NCBI RefSeq assembly: GCF_004104075.1
Contig: NZ_QOVK01000001.1
Coordinates: forward strand, 1-64,000
Length of the DNA: 64,000 nucleotides
Source of the DNA: Leeuwenhoekiella polynyae
Lineage (GTDB): Bacteria > Bacteroidota > Bacteroidia > Flavobacteriales > Flavobacteriaceae
Reading direction: 5' to 3'
Position numbers and translations under genes: made by a program. Within the stretch, counting starts at the first letter, position 1. Each line of letters begins with the position of its first letter. The notes below the pieces were generated by a model. That model worked only from the letters and a program-made list of their open reading frames with translations. It was not told the DNA's origin and did no database searches. Of the stretch, positions 1 through 9,836 are shown piece by piece.

Positions 1-1
1 G

Positions 2-15
2 GTAAAACGTTTTAC
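2..15. promoter_or_regulatory. LacI-type operator, left edge
   Basis: Perfect 14-bp palindrome GTAAAACGTTTTAC with the central CG step usual for LacI-family operators. The identical sequence lies 57 bp upstream of the susC start at 7992-8005, next to the lacI-family gene at 8436. The gene served by this copy must lie left of the window, so the regulated locus probably continues there. The identity is seen; the regulator assignment is inferred from proximity. Confidence 0.7.
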
Positions 16-268
16 TATTTAAAACATTTTTTTTGTAATTATGATAAGTTCTATAGTTTGTTTATAGTACTTAGTAAATCAAGTTGTCAAATTTAATTCT
101 TATATCAAATGAAAAAGCAACAATTCATTTCAAACACTACACGTTTTATTTCAATCACAACTAATTTTTAAATATTTGATAGATGTAATTTTTTTTGAAT
201 TGATACACGTCAAAATAGTAGTAAAAAAAAACTGAACATATTAAGGTTTAGTTTTTTTTAAAAATAAT
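16..268. other. A+T-rich intergenic stretch
   Basis: No open frame of convincing length and no RNA-like structure was recognised between the left-edge operator and the terminator at 269. It is very A+T-rich and probably holds the promoter region of the gene off the left edge. Confidence 0.5.
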
Positions 269-304
269 AAAAGACATATCAAAATATACTTTGATATGTC
301 TTTT
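269..304. terminator. Terminator hairpin of the SusCD operon
   Basis: A perfect 15-bp stem (269-283 with 290-304, arms starting AAAAGACATATC) and a 6-nt loop, with A and T runs on both sides. It follows the stop of the leftward operon at 323 and could work in both directions. Confidence 0.85.
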
Positions 305-322
305 GATTTTAAAACTTAAATT

Positions 323-2149
323 TTATTCTGCAAACAATCTGAATTCTGCCAACTGAAATAAACCATCACCACCATTTGCTAAAATGTCTAAGCGGTAATA
401 TTTATAGCTTGTCTCGTTAGTAACCAAGAACTCTCGGGTCTGCCCTCTGCTTTCAAAAGACTGCCCTGTTCTTGAATCTATTTCAGTAAAGTTTGTGCCA
501 TCATCAGACCCGGAGAATATCCATTCTACAGGGTCTCTGCCTGCAGCATCGTTTGCAGAAGTTAGGGCGTATTTAGTTACACGCACAGCTTCAGTAAACT
601 CTTGTTGAATCCATTCTGGATTGTTGAAGTCAAATAATAAAAACTTAGTGCCGATATCACCATCGGTAACTTTATCTGAAGATTCATTTGTGCCTGGACC
701 ATTACGATTCTCACGGCTCACTGTAGTAGTAGCTGTAGCTGTAACATCTTGTGGGCCAAAGGTGAGCAATTTTAAGTTTAACAACCTCCATTCTGTAAGT
801 TGAATAAGGGTGCTGCCGTTGTTTTCTATAAGATTTATACGGTAAAACTTATAAGCTTTATCATTATTAAATGAGAATTCTTTTGTCTGATTACGAGCCG
901 TAAAAGTCTGATCTGTTCTAGTATCTAACACATCAAAATTAACACCATCATTAGACCCTAATAATTCCCAAGTTTTAAAGTCGCGGTCTGGAGCGTCATT
1001 ACCTGAAGTAAACGTGTACTTATTTACAACCTGTGCAACATCAAAATTTTGCTGCATGTAGAATTCTTGTGGAAACCCATTTGTAAGGAACTTTGTAGTG
1101 TAGTCATTATCAATTACTTTTAAAGAACCTTCTGCAGAATCAGCACCATTGGGATGATCTCTACTAACAACAATATTTGCACTTCCTTCGCTGGTTACAT
1201 CAATTAGTTCTGAAGCCGGGTCAAATGGATAATTTAGATTAGGGAATTCAGCTCTCGCCTGAAGTAATTCATTTTGATTAGATTCATCAAAATCAAATGC
1301 TGTCACAGCAAGCGGTTCTAAATCTACACCAGTTGCACCACTAAAGAAATGAACAAGTTCACCTAAGGTCATATCTCTGGCATAATCTGTACCGTCTATA
1401 GGATAATTTGCAGCGAGAACTTTAAAGAAATTATTTAAAGTTACACTACCGTTGTAATTGTCATAAATAGGCAAAAACCAATCTCTAAACCAAAAGGTTT
1501 CTGCCTTGGGAAAGTTAGCAGAAGTTTTTATAAAAGAAGACTTTACACGTTCTGCTTCGGTCTCTAAGCCTAACTTTATATAAAGATCATAGGTGAAAAT
1601 CTCAGTAAACTTATCACCCCATATAGCTTGAGCAGGAGACTTATGCACTCCATTGCTAGAATTTTCTACAACTTTTGCCATTAAAGCAGCAGGCTTGTCA
1701 ATAGCAGTACCTGTCCCAGTGGTTGCTGTTAGCGGAAAATCAATTAGACTTCTATTTTCAGCATCATCTTCAAAAATTGTTTTGAAAAATGTAGTTTTAT
1801 CGGCTTCACCGTGAGCTACGACATACAGTAAGCTTTTTTCACCATAAGAGCCGTAGTTTTCTACTACATAAGCCCAAGAATTACTAAAAAAATTAAAAGG
1901 CCATTCTATAGTGCGATCAACCTCTAGATCATAATAAACTGCTGCTGATACATCAAAATATTGTCTAAGCACCTGCTCATCGTGGTCATTCCATGACTCG
2001 GTTAGTCCTCTGAGAGGAGAGCCTTCGGGATCATTGTTTACGACAGAATCTTGTTCTCCTGTTACTAATGCTGAATCGTCTTCTTCACATGACTGTAGTA
2101 CTAAGAGTCCTCCTAATACCATTAAAAAAGGATATATAAATTTTTTCAT
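323..2149 (-). CDS. Discoidin-type (F5/8 C-like) surface lipoprotein of the SusCD locus
   Basis: A 608-aa lipoprotein: signal peptide with lipobox ending LVLQSC (Cys21) and an acidic segment after it, as in surface-exported lipoproteins of Bacteroidota. Residues about 50-310 form a domain I do not recognise, rich in aromatic residues and with helical stretches. Residues about 318-455 and 460-608 are two similar beta-rich repeats (each with SNDG or SDDG followed by a Y-K-F/Y-Y-R strand), typical of discoidin-like carbohydrate-binding modules. It is the last gene of the operon, 11 bp after the peptidase gene, in the place where SusE/F-type glycan-binding lipoproteins usually sit. Likely a surface binding protein for the locus's glycan or glycoprotein substrate; the substrate cannot be read from the sequence. 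Confidence 0.75.
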   Translation of the reverse strand: MKKFIYPFLMVLGGLLVLQSCEEDDSALVTGEQDSVVNNDPEGSPLRGLTESWNDHDEQVLRQYFDVSAAVYYDLEVDRTIEWPFNFFSNSWAYVVENYGSYGEKSLLYVVAHGEADKTTFFKTIFEDDAENRSLIDFPLTATTGTGTAIDKPAALMAKVVENSSNGVHKSPAQAIWGDKFTEIFTYDLYIKLGLETEAERVKSSFIKTSANFPKAETFWFRDWFLPIYDNYNGSVTLNNFFKVLAANYPIDGTDYARDMTLGELVHFFSGATGVDLEPLAVTAFDFDESNQNELLQARAEFPNLNYPFDPASELIDVTSEGSANIVVSRDHPNGADSAEGSLKVIDNDYTTKFLTNGFPQEFYMQQNFDVAQVVNKYTFTSGNDAPDRDFKTWELLGSNDGVNFDVLDTRTDQTFTARNQTKEFSFNNDKAYKFYRINLIENNGSTLIQLTEWRLLNLKLLTFGPQDVTATATTTVSRENRNGPGTNESSDKVTDGDIGTKFLLFDFNNPEWIQQEFTEAVRVTKYALTSANDAAGRDPVEWIFSGSDDGTNFTEIDSRTGQSFESRGQTREFLVTNETSYKYYRLDILANGGDGLFQLAEFRLFAE

Positions 2150-2160
2150 TTTCTTGATTT

Positions 2161-2823
2161 TTAAATACTCACTTCTGGATTAGTTGCATATTCTTGCCAA
2201 AGCACATCTACTGTCTTACCTGTATACTGTTCCCAAGTCTGAGCTGTATATTTTTTAGTACGTAAATCGCTATCTAGTTTTTTAACCAGATTCTTATCAT
2301 AATTTTGAGTAATCCAAAGTAAGAAACGTGCAGTGATTCTATAACTGTTTTCATAATTTTGATTGGAGCTAAAAGGAGTTAATGACCATCCTGCTCCCTT
2401 GTTATCTAAGGCATACTTATAGCGCACATAATCTGCGATTCCTTCCGTTAACCAGCTGGGGCCGGCTCCGCCGGGATATGATTGAACTAAGTGCATCAAT
2501 TCGTGTGTAACTAAATCAAGATCTTCGGGTTTTTTATGAAGCCAAGCTGAACTAATAGTAATCGCCCCCTGGTGTGCATAAGCAACACCATCATAAGCCG
2601 TATCAATTTTAATGGTCACATGCTTCTGAGAATTTTTATTGAAATCCTTTACTAGTTTTGGATATACCTTTTTAAAGATTTTCTCAATTCCTTTTTGAAT
2701 TGAAGGATCTAACGTGTCATCTTGACTCGTATAGGTTAGTGTATACTTTTGTGCTTGTAAATTGCCAGAAATTACAATAGCAATTAAAGCGAGTATGTAA
2801 TATTTAGAAAGTGTTTTTTTCAT
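2161..2823 (-). CDS. Basic secretory protein family metallopeptidase
   Basis: A 220-aa secreted protein with signal peptide (cleavage near Gln25). The motif HELMH at residues 107-111, followed by SWLTEGIADYVRYKY about 12 residues later, gives the zinc-binding HExxH and the glutamate helix of the plant and bacterial 'peptidase of plants and bacteria' family (PF04450). Length and motif order fit the family. It lies between susD and the discoidin lipoprotein on the same strand, so it should be co-expressed with the SusCD importer. This suggests that the locus handles a proteinaceous or glycoprotein substrate. The peptidase activity is inferred from the motif only. Confidence 0.85.
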   Translation of the reverse strand: MKKTLSKYYILALIAIVISGNLQAQKYTLTYTSQDDTLDPSIQKGIEKIFKKVYPKLVKDFNKNSQKHVTIKIDTAYDGVAYAHQGAITISSAWLHKKPEDLDLVTHELMHLVQSYPGGAGPSWLTEGIADYVRYKYALDNKGAGWSLTPFSSNQNYENSYRITARFLLWITQNYDKNLVKKLDSDLRTKKYTAQTWEQYTGKTVDVLWQEYATNPEVSI

Positions 2824-2885
2824 TTTAAAAAGAATTTAAAAAAGGCTCAAATTTTAAATGAGCCTGATTTATTGGCTAATAATAA

Positions 2886-4688
2886 CTACCAACCCGGATT
2901 TTGAACCAGTGTTGGATTTGCATTCAATTCATCTTGGGGAATAGGCCACAGATAATCTTGCGATCTAAATATGCGTGTTTCAAAAGTTACTACATTATAG
3001 AAGTCACTTTCAGCACGAGCGTTTATATCCATACCGTGCATTTCACCTGCAAAAACTTCTTCTGCAATTTTCCATCGACGTGCATCAAAGTATCTCGTGT
3101 TTTCTAAAAATAGTTCTACACGGCGTTCTTTTCTAATTGCTAAGCGCATAGCTTCTTGACTTGCAGGGGCTTCTAATTCTTGAGAACCGTATTCTGGGAT
3201 TCCTGCACGCTCACGTATGAGATTCAAATAGTTTAAAATATCAGGATCTCCCGGGTTATATTCGTTTAACGCTTCAATATAATCCAGATAGATCTCGGCC
3301 AGACGAAGCATTGGTAAAGAGCGGTTGTTGTTACGATAATCACCTACAGGCAGCTTTTTTCGGGCAATATATCCAGTAGGAGGGTAGTCATTGGTACCTG
3401 CCTGACGACCAGAATTGCCACCAAACCATGTTTTTGTAATGATATCTCCAAAATTTCGGTTTAACCATAAGCTACCATTGTATGTAACACCTACATAAAA
3501 ACGAGGCTCTCTATTTGTCCAGGGATTATAAGTCGTACGCGTTGTGAAATCATAAGGTGCCTGAAATTGTGAGAAACCGTCTTCAACATAATTGGCTTGA
3601 GGATCATCAATAGATCTACCATTTGAGGTGAAAAAAGCATCTACCATTTCTTGAGTAACACTCAGACCACCTGCCCCACGTACTTCTGTAGCAGAACCTA
3701 AATGGTAGGGAGTTATATCGTAATGCAAGTAATTATCACCACCGGGACGGGCATAAATTATTTCAGAATTATAATCTACAAGCATCACATTACGTGTAGA
3801 TAAGTATGGGTTATAAGAACCGTCTTCATTAAATTGTTTATAAAGATTATAAGTATTTGGTACGTATTTATCAATAAAAGCTTTTGCTGCATCTGCAGCT
3901 ATTTTCCACTTATTCACATCATAGTTTTGCGGTATTAGGTTTTCACCATCTTGACCTACAAAATCTGCATAGTCCGTATTACCGTTAAACAAGGGACTCG
4001 CTGCAAACAGTAACGTTTGTTCTTTAATTGCCATAGCAAATGGAGTACTCATTCTACCGGCATTATTTCCTGTAAAACTCACACCTTCTAAATTATCTGC
4101 CGCGATATCTAATTCAGAAGTAATATAGGCGGTTACTTCTTCTATGCTGTTTCTTTTAAGGTCTAAAGCATCAAGATCTGCATCCGCAGGAATAGGAGTT
4201 TCCCCTAAAAGAATAACGGGGCCAAAACTGCGCATTAGGTTATAATAGTAGTATGCTCTTAAAACACGAGCTTCAGCTTTATATTGACTAATAATAGCCG
4301 GGTCGCAATCTTGACATTGATCTACAGCTTCAATAAAAGTAGATGCAGCACGTATACCCCTATAGAAATTAGACCACAAGTTGCTTACGTTTTGAGTAGT
4401 GGCATTCCAATCTCCTATATTCAGGAAATTTCCCATGTGGAAACCCCAAACATATTCTGCTTCATCAGAAGCACCTGTCCAAGGTCCGGAGTTTTGTGTT
4501 GTTGTATAACGCTGAGCAAATTCACTTGGAATTTGAGAATAAATATTAGCTAAATATTGTTCAACTGTAGATCTACGGGCAAAAGTCTCCTCAAAGGTAA
4601 GACGGTCATCTGGTACCTGATCTAAGTAATCATCACCGCAGGAGAGTAACAACCCGCTAAGAATAAAAGTTAAAAATAATTTTTTCAT
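2886..4688 (-). CDS. susD: SusD/RagB family nutrient-binding lipoprotein
   Basis: A 600-aa lipoprotein (lipobox SGLLLSC, Cys17) with the SusD-like N-terminal TPR core and the typical C-terminal stretch around LNLIRERAGIPEY and the ending ELNANPTLVQNPGW. SusD proteins cap the SusC channel at the cell surface and bind the substrate before import. It follows susC by 55 bp in the same direction, which is the canonical pair. The symbol denotes the family, not substrate identity with the starch system. Confidence 0.93.
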   Translation of the reverse strand: MKKLFLTFILSGLLLSCGDDYLDQVPDDRLTFEETFARRSTVEQYLANIYSQIPSEFAQRYTTTQNSGPWTGASDEAEYVWGFHMGNFLNIGDWNATTQNVSNLWSNFYRGIRAASTFIEAVDQCQDCDPAIISQYKAEARVLRAYYYYNLMRSFGPVILLGETPIPADADLDALDLKRNSIEEVTAYITSELDIAADNLEGVSFTGNNAGRMSTPFAMAIKEQTLLFAASPLFNGNTDYADFVGQDGENLIPQNYDVNKWKIAADAAKAFIDKYVPNTYNLYKQFNEDGSYNPYLSTRNVMLVDYNSEIIYARPGGDNYLHYDITPYHLGSATEVRGAGGLSVTQEMVDAFFTSNGRSIDDPQANYVEDGFSQFQAPYDFTTRTTYNPWTNREPRFYVGVTYNGSLWLNRNFGDIITKTWFGGNSGRQAGTNDYPPTGYIARKKLPVGDYRNNNRSLPMLRLAEIYLDYIEALNEYNPGDPDILNYLNLIRERAGIPEYGSQELEAPASQEAMRLAIRKERRVELFLENTRYFDARRWKIAEEVFAGEMHGMDINARAESDFYNVVTFETRIFRSQDYLWPIPQDELNANPTLVQNPGW

Positions 4689-4743
4689 ATGATTTATATT
4701 TTTTGAATCAGTAATACGTATGTGTATTGTGTTCCATTAATTT

Positions 4744-7700
4744 TTAGAATTGAAAAGTTCCACCTAACGATACAACCGATATATTAGGATATCTACCACC
4801 GTTGTTTGTGTTGAGTTCAGGATCCCATAAGTCAAATTTGCTTAGAGTAAATAAGTTGGTAGCACGCATATAAATTCTGAAATCATCTACTCCAAATTTC
4901 TTAGAGAAGTCCTCTTTGAAGGTATATCCTATTTCAGCAGTTTTTAGACGTAAAAAGTCTATATCACGTAACCACCACGTACTGTTTTGATTATTGTTTG
5001 TCTGCCCTATACCCGAAGCACTAAAAGACAGGCGTGGGTAGGTCGCATAAGGATCATTGTTTTCAGGCGTCCAGCGATCTAACGCGTCTCTATAAATATT
5101 ACCTTCACCACCATCGCCCACAAATGGTCTTACACCATAACCGCCTATAAAGCGATCTGAGAAATTTTGTCCCTGAAAGAACAAGCTCGTGTCAAAACCT
5201 TTATAAATAGCTGTAATCCCAAAACCATACGTTAGAGCAGGTACATCACCATCACCAATAACTTTACGGTCAAAAGCATCTATTTGCCCATCGCCATTAA
5301 GGTCTGAATACTTAATATCCCCAGGTTGAATTTGTCCAAACTGTGTTGGGAAGCCATCTTCTGAAGTGATAAAGCCGTCTCCGTCAATATCATCTTCCAG
5401 AGTAAATAAACGCTCGGCTACAAGGCCAAAATTAGCAATAAGACCGGTACCCTGTCTGTTTAACCAAGGGTAAGGTTGTTTAGGGACACCGTTTTCAATG
5501 ATCTTGTTTTTATTGTAAGAAAAGGTTCCTCTAAACGAAAGTCTTAATTCTTTAAACTGCTGGCTGAAATTTAAAGTGCCATCGAAACCTTTATTCTCTA
5601 CTATACCTATATTTCCATAAGGATCTGTAGTTAAACCTATATAATTTGGGATGTCACTTCGATTTAAGAAAGCACCTTCGGTACGCTCATAAAAGAAATC
5701 TGTGATTAAACTTAATCTGCTATCAAAAGCATTGATCTCAATACCTAAATCTTGCTTACGAGCTTCTGCCCAAGCAACATCTACACCATAAAAAGTTTGG
5801 GCGATACCATCTAAATATTGCCTGTTCTCACCAAAATAGTAGCCATCTTCACCCCCTTCTACACGGTTAAGGTAAGCGAACCTACCAATAGCTCGAACGG
5901 GACCTAGCTGATCTGATCCTACAAGACCATCTGAGTAACGTAATTTTAAATAATCAATATGAGTACTTAATGGTTTAAAAAATTTTTCATTTGAGATTAC
6001 CCAGCCTGCAGCAAAAGAGGGGAAAAATCCGTAACGATTGTTAGGGGCAAAATTCTCAGAACCATTATAGCCGGCATTAACTTCAAAAAAGTAACGGTCA
6101 TCATAGGAGTAGGTAGCTCTACCTGCTAATCCTTCATTTCTATAAGGTATTGCACTTGTAAAATCACCGGCAAATGCATCTGCATAATCAGTTCGATTTG
6201 CCAATAATAAACCACTAACACTATGTTTACCATAGGTTCGGTTATAGTTTAAAGATACTTGAGTATAAAACCTACGGTTCCCCCCATTACTTCGGTTGTA
6301 TCCTAAGAAGTTAGTACCGGTATAGGTTTCGTTAAGTAAAAGCCCCCCATCTTCTGTATATGGAAAATTTGCATCTACAAAATAGGTGCTTTCCCGCTTA
6401 GAACGTGACACGTTTTGCTCATTAAAGGAATCAAAAGCAAACAATCCATGAAGAGAGAGCCCTTCAGTTATAAAGCTTAATTCCTGATTGATGTTGAGGT
6501 TGGTGTTTAAGTTGGTTCGCGTAATGGTACGGTACCCCCGCAATGCAACCTCAGCATAAGGATTGCGTAAGCCACCGTTGGCGCTTTTACCTGGTACGTA
6601 ACCACCCGGATACAACACTGGATACTCAACCGGAGGAGCTTCTAATGCTGTTCCAAATATTTGATTCTCTAAACTTAGTCCATTATCAGAAGGGGTTCCT
6701 GGATAGTTTCCATCAGAAAGGTATCCTTGAATTCCTACATTAATGTCTGTGGTTTTAGTTAGGTCTAGTGTAAGGTTTGATGTAAAATTAAAACGTTCAA
6801 AACCGGTACCAGAATCATAGGTTACATTAGGGTCTGTTTGAAAAAGACCGGTCTCATTATAATATCCTAATGACACATAATAGCGAGCGCTCTCTGCACC
6901 ACCATTAACATTAATTAAAGCTTGTCTGTTACGACCATAGCTCTTAAAAACTTCTTCTATCCAGTTAACATTTGGGTAAAGAAGTGGATTTTCTCCAGAA
7001 GCTGTAGCATCTATATATTCTTGAGAATATTTAGGAAGATCTCCACGAGTAGTTAAAGCTTCATTAGCCAGATTCATATAACTAATACCGTCAACTAATT
7101 CTGGAATCTTAGTGAAATCGGTTACACCTTCATAGTAGTCTAATGTAATCTGTGGTTTACCTATTTTTCCTTTTTTAGTTTCAATCAATATCACTCCGTT
7201 CGCTCCTCTAATACCATAGACTGCAGTTGCAGAAGCATCTTTTAAAATAGAAAATGAGGCAATATCTCTTGGGTTGATATTATCTAGAGATCGCTCAACA
7301 CCATCTACGAGAACAAGAGGATATGCACTACCAAAACTAGATATACCTCGTATCCATAGGTCTGCACCGTCATAGCCGGGAAGACCAGAGCGTTGTACAC
7401 CAGTAATACCAGCAATACGACCGGCCAACATAGTACCTAAATTAGCTACCGGCAATTCTAATTCTTCAGCTTTTATAGTAGATTGTGCACCTACAACGCT
7501 AATTTTTTTCTGCTTACCATATCCTACGAGAACCACTTCATCAAGGGATTGCGCATCATCAGCCATAGTGATATCTATGTTAGATTCTCCCTTCACGGGT
7601 ATTTCAGCAGTTTTCATACCTACATAAGTAAATATTAAAATTGCTTCAGCATCAGAGACTTTAATTGAGTAATTACCATCAAAATCGGTAAGGGTTCCGT

Positions 7701-7935
7701 TTGTTGTATTCTGCTCTTTAATATTTACTCCAGGAAGAGGTACCCCTTGGGAGTCTGTTACATTACCGGTAACGGTTAGGCTTTCTTGGGCATAAGTTTT
7801 TTGTACAGTATTAAGGCACAAAGTAAATAGAATTATTATTGCCACCAGAGGTATTTTTCTTCTGGATTCTCGTTGCTTTTTTAGAGCAATCAGGGAATAA
7901 TAAAACTGGTCTGATAAAGCGAGTAGTTTTTTCAT
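4744..7935 (-). CDS. susC: SusC/RagA family TonB-dependent outer-membrane transporter
   Basis: A 1063-aa TonB-dependent receptor. After a leader with an internal hydrophobic segment (about residues 28-50) comes a carboxypeptidase-regulatory-like domain (about 53-130), then the plug beginning DEVVLVGYGKQKK, the SusC signature IRGISSFGSAYPLVLVDGVE and a 22-stranded barrel ending in aromatic FQF. It imports oligomers bound by the neighbouring SusD, using TonB energy. It is the first gene of the operon. The start used leaves 57 bp to the palindromic operator at 7992, and a -7-like TAATTTTA (minus strand, 7984-7991) abuts that operator, so regulation by the adjacent LacI-type protein is likely. 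Confidence 0.95.
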   Translation of the reverse strand: MKKLLALSDQFYYSLIALKKQRESRRKIPLVAIIILFTLCLNTVQKTYAQESLTVTGNVTDSQGVPLPGVNIKEQNTTNGTLTDFDGNYSIKVSDAEAILIFTYVGMKTAEIPVKGESNIDITMADDAQSLDEVVLVGYGKQKKISVVGAQSTIKAEELELPVANLGTMLAGRIAGITGVQRSGLPGYDGADLWIRGISSFGSAYPLVLVDGVERSLDNINPRDIASFSILKDASATAVYGIRGANGVILIETKKGKIGKPQITLDYYEGVTDFTKIPELVDGISYMNLANEALTTRGDLPKYSQEYIDATASGENPLLYPNVNWIEEVFKSYGRNRQALINVNGGAESARYYVSLGYYNETGLFQTDPNVTYDSGTGFERFNFTSNLTLDLTKTTDINVGIQGYLSDGNYPGTPSDNGLSLENQIFGTALEAPPVEYPVLYPGGYVPGKSANGGLRNPYAEVALRGYRTITRTNLNTNLNINQELSFITEGLSLHGLFAFDSFNEQNVSRSKRESTYFVDANFPYTEDGGLLLNETYTGTNFLGYNRSNGGNRRFYTQVSLNYNRTYGKHSVSGLLLANRTDYADAFAGDFTSAIPYRNEGLAGRATYSYDDRYFFEVNAGYNGSENFAPNNRYGFFPSFAAGWVISNEKFFKPLSTHIDYLKLRYSDGLVGSDQLGPVRAIGRFAYLNRVEGGEDGYYFGENRQYLDGIAQTFYGVDVAWAEARKQDLGIEINAFDSRLSLITDFFYERTEGAFLNRSDIPNYIGLTTDPYGNIGIVENKGFDGTLNFSQQFKELRLSFRGTFSYNKNKIIENGVPKQPYPWLNRQGTGLIANFGLVAERLFTLEDDIDGDGFITSEDGFPTQFGQIQPGDIKYSDLNGDGQIDAFDRKVIGDGDVPALTYGFGITAIYKGFDTSLFFQGQNFSDRFIGGYGVRPFVGDGGEGNIYRDALDRWTPENNDPYATYPRLSFSASGIGQTNNNQNSTWWLRDIDFLRLKTAEIGYTFKEDFSKKFGVDDFRIYMRATNLFTLSKFDLWDPELNTNNGGRYPNISVVSLGGTFQF

Positions 7936-8435
7936 TCAATAAATTGAGTTTTTAAATTATTCGTATTTCCGTTAAAAGAATGCTAAAATTAGTAAAACGT
8001 TTTACCATTATCATAGTATTGGAGGCTATAATCAGTATTCAGAACTCAATTAGGTAGTAACTGTAAGTGGTGTATCGATTTGAAGGTTTAAGAATGTAAC
8101 TTAAAAGTTAAATTAAGTTAAAGATTTAAACATGAAATATGAATTATATCGATTTACAATAAAATGTTTCAAAATGTATACAAATCATCTCAAAATCGTT
8201 TATTGTTGTATATTTTATCATTTATAATAATAATGATATTTTTCAATTATTAAAATAGAGTGATTTTAAAATTCTGAGAATTTGTTATAATTCTAATTCC
8301 TTAACATAATTTCAGACAATTCTTGTTTTAGTAATGGAATAAATAAAAACTCAAAGTCTAAAAAAGTTTAGGTACTAACAACTTTTTGGCTTTAAGTCTA
8401 AATTAAAATTCAGCAGTAGTTTTTGCGATATAATT
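7936..8435. other. Intergenic region, susC promoter side
   Basis: About 500 A+T-rich bases between lacI and susC, both read leftwards. It holds the susC operator and -7-like box; the rest shows no gene-like frame or clear hairpin. Confidence 0.6.
7992..8005. promoter_or_regulatory. LacI-type operator upstream of susC
   Basis: GTAAAACGTTTTAC, identical to the copy at 2-15. On the minus strand it directly precedes the -7-like box TAATTTTA, so a bound repressor would cover the core promoter. Assignment to the LacI-family protein at 8436-9464 is by proximity and by the CG-centred palindrome typical of the family. Confidence 0.8.
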
Positions 8436-9464
8436 TTATTTTCTTCTAGAAGAATCTCTAGGAGTAAGGGTAGCTTCAAGAACAGTTTGCATCAACGGAG
8501 TTTCTTTGTCCTTTGACTTCTTTAATAGTTTAAACATAATGCGCATCAATTCTTCTCCCATTTCCTGCAAAGGTTGTGCTACGGCAGATATAGACGGTGT
8601 ATTGATTTTGAAAAAGTCATTATCATCAAAAGTGAGAATACCCAAATTATAAATCAACTTGGGGTCAATATCTTTAATAATCTCAAGAGCAGTTTGTGTC
8701 AGGTAGTTTGTAGAGAAGAAAACAGCATCTATATTCTCTTTTTGAGTCAATAGGTTTTTAACGCTGTCTTTACCTTTTTGTTTTCGTATATCATCAAATG
8801 ATAATTCAAGGACCTGGTTAGAAAGTCCGGCCTCATCTACTGCATCGCGGTAGCCTCTTGCGCGGTCAACCATTTGCATTTGTTTTGTATCTATTGATAT
8901 GAACGCAATATTCTTAAAGCCGTTATCAATTAAATGTTGCGTACCTTTTTTAGAAGCACCGTAGTTGTCAATTACTACGTGATTCATTGGGGAACCTTTA
9001 AAATAACGATCGCCTAAAACCACTGGGACGTCACTCTTTATCAGATTTTCTATATCTTTTTGTATTCCGGGAGATGGGATTACGATAAAGCCATCTACCT
9101 GACGTTCATGAAAAAGCGTAATGAGTTCGCGAGAACGTTTGTCGTTATTTTCGGTACTGCAAAAAAGCACTTTATATCCTTTTTGATATGCAATTTCTTC
9201 AATGATTCTTGCGATTTTTGCAAAGAACGGATTGCCGATATCTTCTACCATAAACACCAGAATTTTACTTTTTCCGGTACGGAGGCTTTGAGCTATTTGA
9301 TTCGGGCGGTAATTAATCTCTTCAGCATAATCTTCTATCTTTTTAATTACTTCTTTTGAGATCTTACGTTCTTCGCCTTTTCCATTTAAAACAAATGAGA
9401 TGGTAGTTATAGAAACATTAAGGGCTTTAGCTATATCTTTTATTGAAGGTCTTTTTTGCTTCAT
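8436..9464 (-). CDS. LacI family transcriptional regulator
   Basis: A 342-aa regulator. Residues 6-60 carry the LacI helix-turn-helix and hinge helix (SIKDIAKALNVSITTISFVLNGK, then RPNQIAQSLRTGKS), followed by a periplasmic-binding-protein-like sensor domain with VDGFIVIPSP and MNHVVIDNYGASK typical of the family. It lies just upstream of the SusCD operon on the same strand and is the best candidate to bind the two identical palindromes at 2 and 7992. A half-site-like GTAAAAC at 9492-9498, upstream of its own start, might allow weak autoregulation. The ligand is probably a breakdown product of the SusCD substrate (inference). Confidence 0.93.
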   Translation of the reverse strand: MKQKRPSIKDIAKALNVSITTISFVLNGKGEERKISKEVIKKIEDYAEEINYRPNQIAQSLRTGKSKILVFMVEDIGNPFFAKIARIIEEIAYQKGYKVLFCSTENNDKRSRELITLFHERQVDGFIVIPSPGIQKDIENLIKSDVPVVLGDRYFKGSPMNHVVIDNYGASKKGTQHLIDNGFKNIAFISIDTKQMQMVDRARGYRDAVDEAGLSNQVLELSFDDIRKQKGKDSVKNLLTQKENIDAVFFSTNYLTQTALEIIKDIDPKLIYNLGILTFDDNDFFKINTPSISAVAQPLQEMGEELMRIMFKLLKKSKDKETPLMQTVLEATLTPRDSSRRK

Positions 9465-9836
9465 TTAGTAATTTATTATGCTTAAGATTTAGTAAAACAT
9501 CAATCACTTTTAAAGTGAGTAGTTTTTTAAATCTGTTCTCCAGCAAGTGGAATTTGTAACAGAAATAACTATTTAGAAAGTTAACTCAATAACTATTTAT
9601 ATTTCTGCCGGTTAGTTTTATTGATTATAAAAATATTGATTACAATTCTATTATAGTTGATTTTTTAGACCAAAAGCAATTTTGAGACAATTAGTTGCAC
9701 AAGTTTGCTTTAAAATCCTACCTAAGAAGAATTATACCTGAGCAAAACAGATTGGTAACGGTTTTTTCTAAGACTTCTTTCTGGTTTAAATTTGAACACT
9801 TATACTAAAGGTAACACCTATTTTACAAAATCATAT
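9465..9836. other. Divergent intergenic region between lacI and the SBF-like permease
   Basis: A 370-bp A+T-rich gap. It contains a GTAAAAC half-site near lacI (9492-9498) and a perfect -7 box TAAATTTG at 9787-9794 for the rightward permease gene. No other structure was recognised. Confidence 0.6.

Noticed and set aside
9792-9836. TTG start for the SBF-like permease
   Set aside because: The TTG is part of the -7 box TAAATTTG; the ATG at 9837 gives the family's N-terminus.
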